A stretch of DNA of 6,819 nt, taken from NCBI GenBank assembly GCA_913064935.1, contig CAJYBF010000053.1, positions 1 to 6,819 of the forward strand, given 5' to 3'. Below, one piece after another: positions 5,895 to 6,819 of the stretch (positions are counted from its first letter, which is position 1; every line of letters begins with the position of its first letter). The position numbers and the translations under genes are program-made. The DNA comes from an uncultured Mollicutes bacterium (lineage in GTDB: Bacteria; Bacillota_I; Bacilli_A; MAG-NZ). The notes under the pieces are model-generated. The model had not been told where the DNA came from, searched no databases, and worked only from the letters and a program-made list of their open reading frames with translations.

Positions 5895-6683
5895 TTAATC
5901 ATAATTATTTTCTTTTATATCTATATTATGCGTTAGTTTAATTACTGAACCTTCCGGTCTCCCCCAGAAAGTTAATTCTAAAGCTTTAGCATCTGAAACT
6001 GTCATCTTACCAAAAACTATATATCCAGTTTTACCGGCAGGTATAGTTTTTACAGTAGATGCACATCTTTCATTAGATACTGAAGGTCCTGCAGGACCTG
6101 CTACACGTTGTATAGATGTACGAATTTTTGTTAAATCTGTTGGTTTACCTAATACTATAGTAGTATTTACATATACCCATACTATACCTAATGTTACTAT
6201 TGCTGTATCATTTCTTATACAGATAATTCTAAGTAAAGAGGTAGGTAATGCTACTCTATTTTGACCATTTAGTGTAACAGTAAATGGAGTTATTGGTTCA
6301 TAATTAACATCTAATCCTTAAATAGTTATATCATGTGTATCACCAGTATTATCACTAGAGATTGAGTCTATGTCTGCTATAGTACTATGATCTACCATAG
6401 CTCCTGTTTCTAACCCAACAGTTGCCAGTGTAGTACCTATACTATCATCATGTCCAGAAACCCTTAATGCAGTATGCCCAGAAGCTTCACCTTTAGCTAC
6501 ATCCATAAAGAAATCTTTATGGTTAGCCATAGACCAGCTCTCTCCATACCATATCCATCTTGTTGGAGTATCAGTTTCGTAAAACTCGTCCCCTACATCA
6601 TTTAAGGTTAAAGTAGGTTTTGGGTCTATGCTTAGTCCTGTGAACCTTCGGTTTGTCTTGTCTTTCTGTAATGCTACCGTCAT
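5895..6683 (-). pseudogene. Phage virion-type structural protein, interrupted by in-frame TAA
   Basis: A 262-codon frame starts at ATG 6683, with AAGGA 5 nt upstream, and ends in TAA at 5895-5897. It is split by TAA at 6318-6320. The first part (121 aa) contains GLSIDPKPTLTLNDVGDEFYETDTP and then RWIWYGESW, the kind of GLS..TKPT...GS.FYETDT...W.G..W segment common in phage structural proteins. After the stop, 140 codons continue in the same frame with GLDVNYEPITPFTVTLNGQ and TIPAGKTGYIVFGKMTVSD, resembling the GLDANYN...VTLNG and T.PAGKTGYL segments of phage particle proteins from viral metagenomes. These resemblances are from memory. The stop falls where homologues appear to carry Gln or Glu, so CAA or GAA to TAA is a one-base change. 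As read, only the first 121 aa are made. The exact virion role is unknown. Confidence 0.6.
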
Positions 6684-6774
6684 GTTTATCCTTCTGTCTT
6701 TGACACCAACGTTTCTGCTTTTCCGCAGTTGCTAGTGGTGGTACCTTACCATATAGTCTATGTAATGAATCCAT
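6598..6774 (-). CDS. Doubtful small basic ORF
   Basis: A 58-aa frame runs from ATG 6774 to TGA 6598-6600 and is open upstream to a stop at 6808-6810. The product is rich in Lys, Arg and Gln (MDSLHRLYGKVPPLATAEK, then QKRWCQRQKDKHDG) and has no family I recognise. Against it being real is the 86-nt overlap with the phage-like gene, whose Shine-Dalgarno lies inside it. No clear ribosome binding site precedes its ATG. The remainder of 6775-6819 shows nothing I can assign. Confidence 0.2.
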   Translation of the reverse strand: MDSLHRLYGKVPPLATAEKQKRWCQRQKDKHDGSITERQDKPKVHRTKHRPKTYFNLK

Positions 6775-6819
6775 GTGTTGGAACTTACATAGCGTTACTG
6801 TGTCTGTTTAAATCTCTTT

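Noticed and set aside
5205..6683. Alternative genetic code explaining the in-frame stops
   Set aside because: The two interrupted frames use different stops (TGA and TAA), TAA ends several genes here, Trp is written TGG in the intact genes, and those genes contain no internal TGA.

Overview
The window is an AT-rich bacterial segment in which every supported gene lies on the minus strand, so it reads from right (6819) to left (1). It holds most of an anaerobic lysine-fermentation operon and, upstream of it, a piece that looks like a phage structural gene. The gene set (lysine 2,3-aminomutase, lysine 5,6-aminomutase, 3,5-diaminohexanoate dehydrogenase, 3-keto-5-aminohexanoate cleavage enzyme, 3-aminobutyryl-CoA ammonia lyase) is that of amino-acid-fermenting anaerobes such as Clostridia, Fusobacteria and their relatives. 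The species cannot be fixed from sequence alone. Tryptophan codons in the intact genes are TGG, and TGA is the annotated stop of kamA, so the standard bacterial code is assumed.

Layout in the direction of transcription. 6684-6819 is phage-like sequence with one doubtful small ORF. 5895-6683 is a phage/virion-type ORF interrupted by one in-frame TAA. 5807-5835 is a near-consensus sigma-A promoter. 5637-5787 is a lysine riboswitch (L box) aptamer. 5609-5638 is a perfect intrinsic terminator that abuts the aptamer's closing stem. Then come kal (5205-5585, interrupted by an in-frame TGA at codon 19), kce (4363-5202), kdd (3348-4379), a PhzF/DapF-fold gene of unknown role (2528-3355), kamA (1257-2525), kamB (244-1260) and the first 85 codons of kamD (1-257, running out of the window).

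The operon is extremely compact. Neighbouring genes overlap or are separated by 2 nt, and several ribosome binding sites lie inside the preceding gene. In the pathway, KamA makes L-beta-lysine from L-lysine, KamD(E) moves the epsilon amino group to give 3,5-diaminohexanoate, and Kdd oxidises this to 3-keto-5-aminohexanoate. Kce condenses that with acetyl-CoA to give acetoacetate and 3-aminobutyryl-CoA, and Kal removes ammonia to give crotonyl-CoA. KamB is the P-loop reactivase partner for the B12-dependent mutase. Its usual partner gene kamC is not between kamB and kamD here.

The points most worth attention are: (1) a lysine riboswitch with terminator in front of a lysine-degradation operon, where biology predicts activation by lysine rather than the usual repression; (2) the PhzF-like enzyme embedded between kdd and kamA; (3) the missing kamC; (4) two otherwise intact reading frames each broken by a single stop, one of which (TGA in kal) is followed by a perfect short hairpin.
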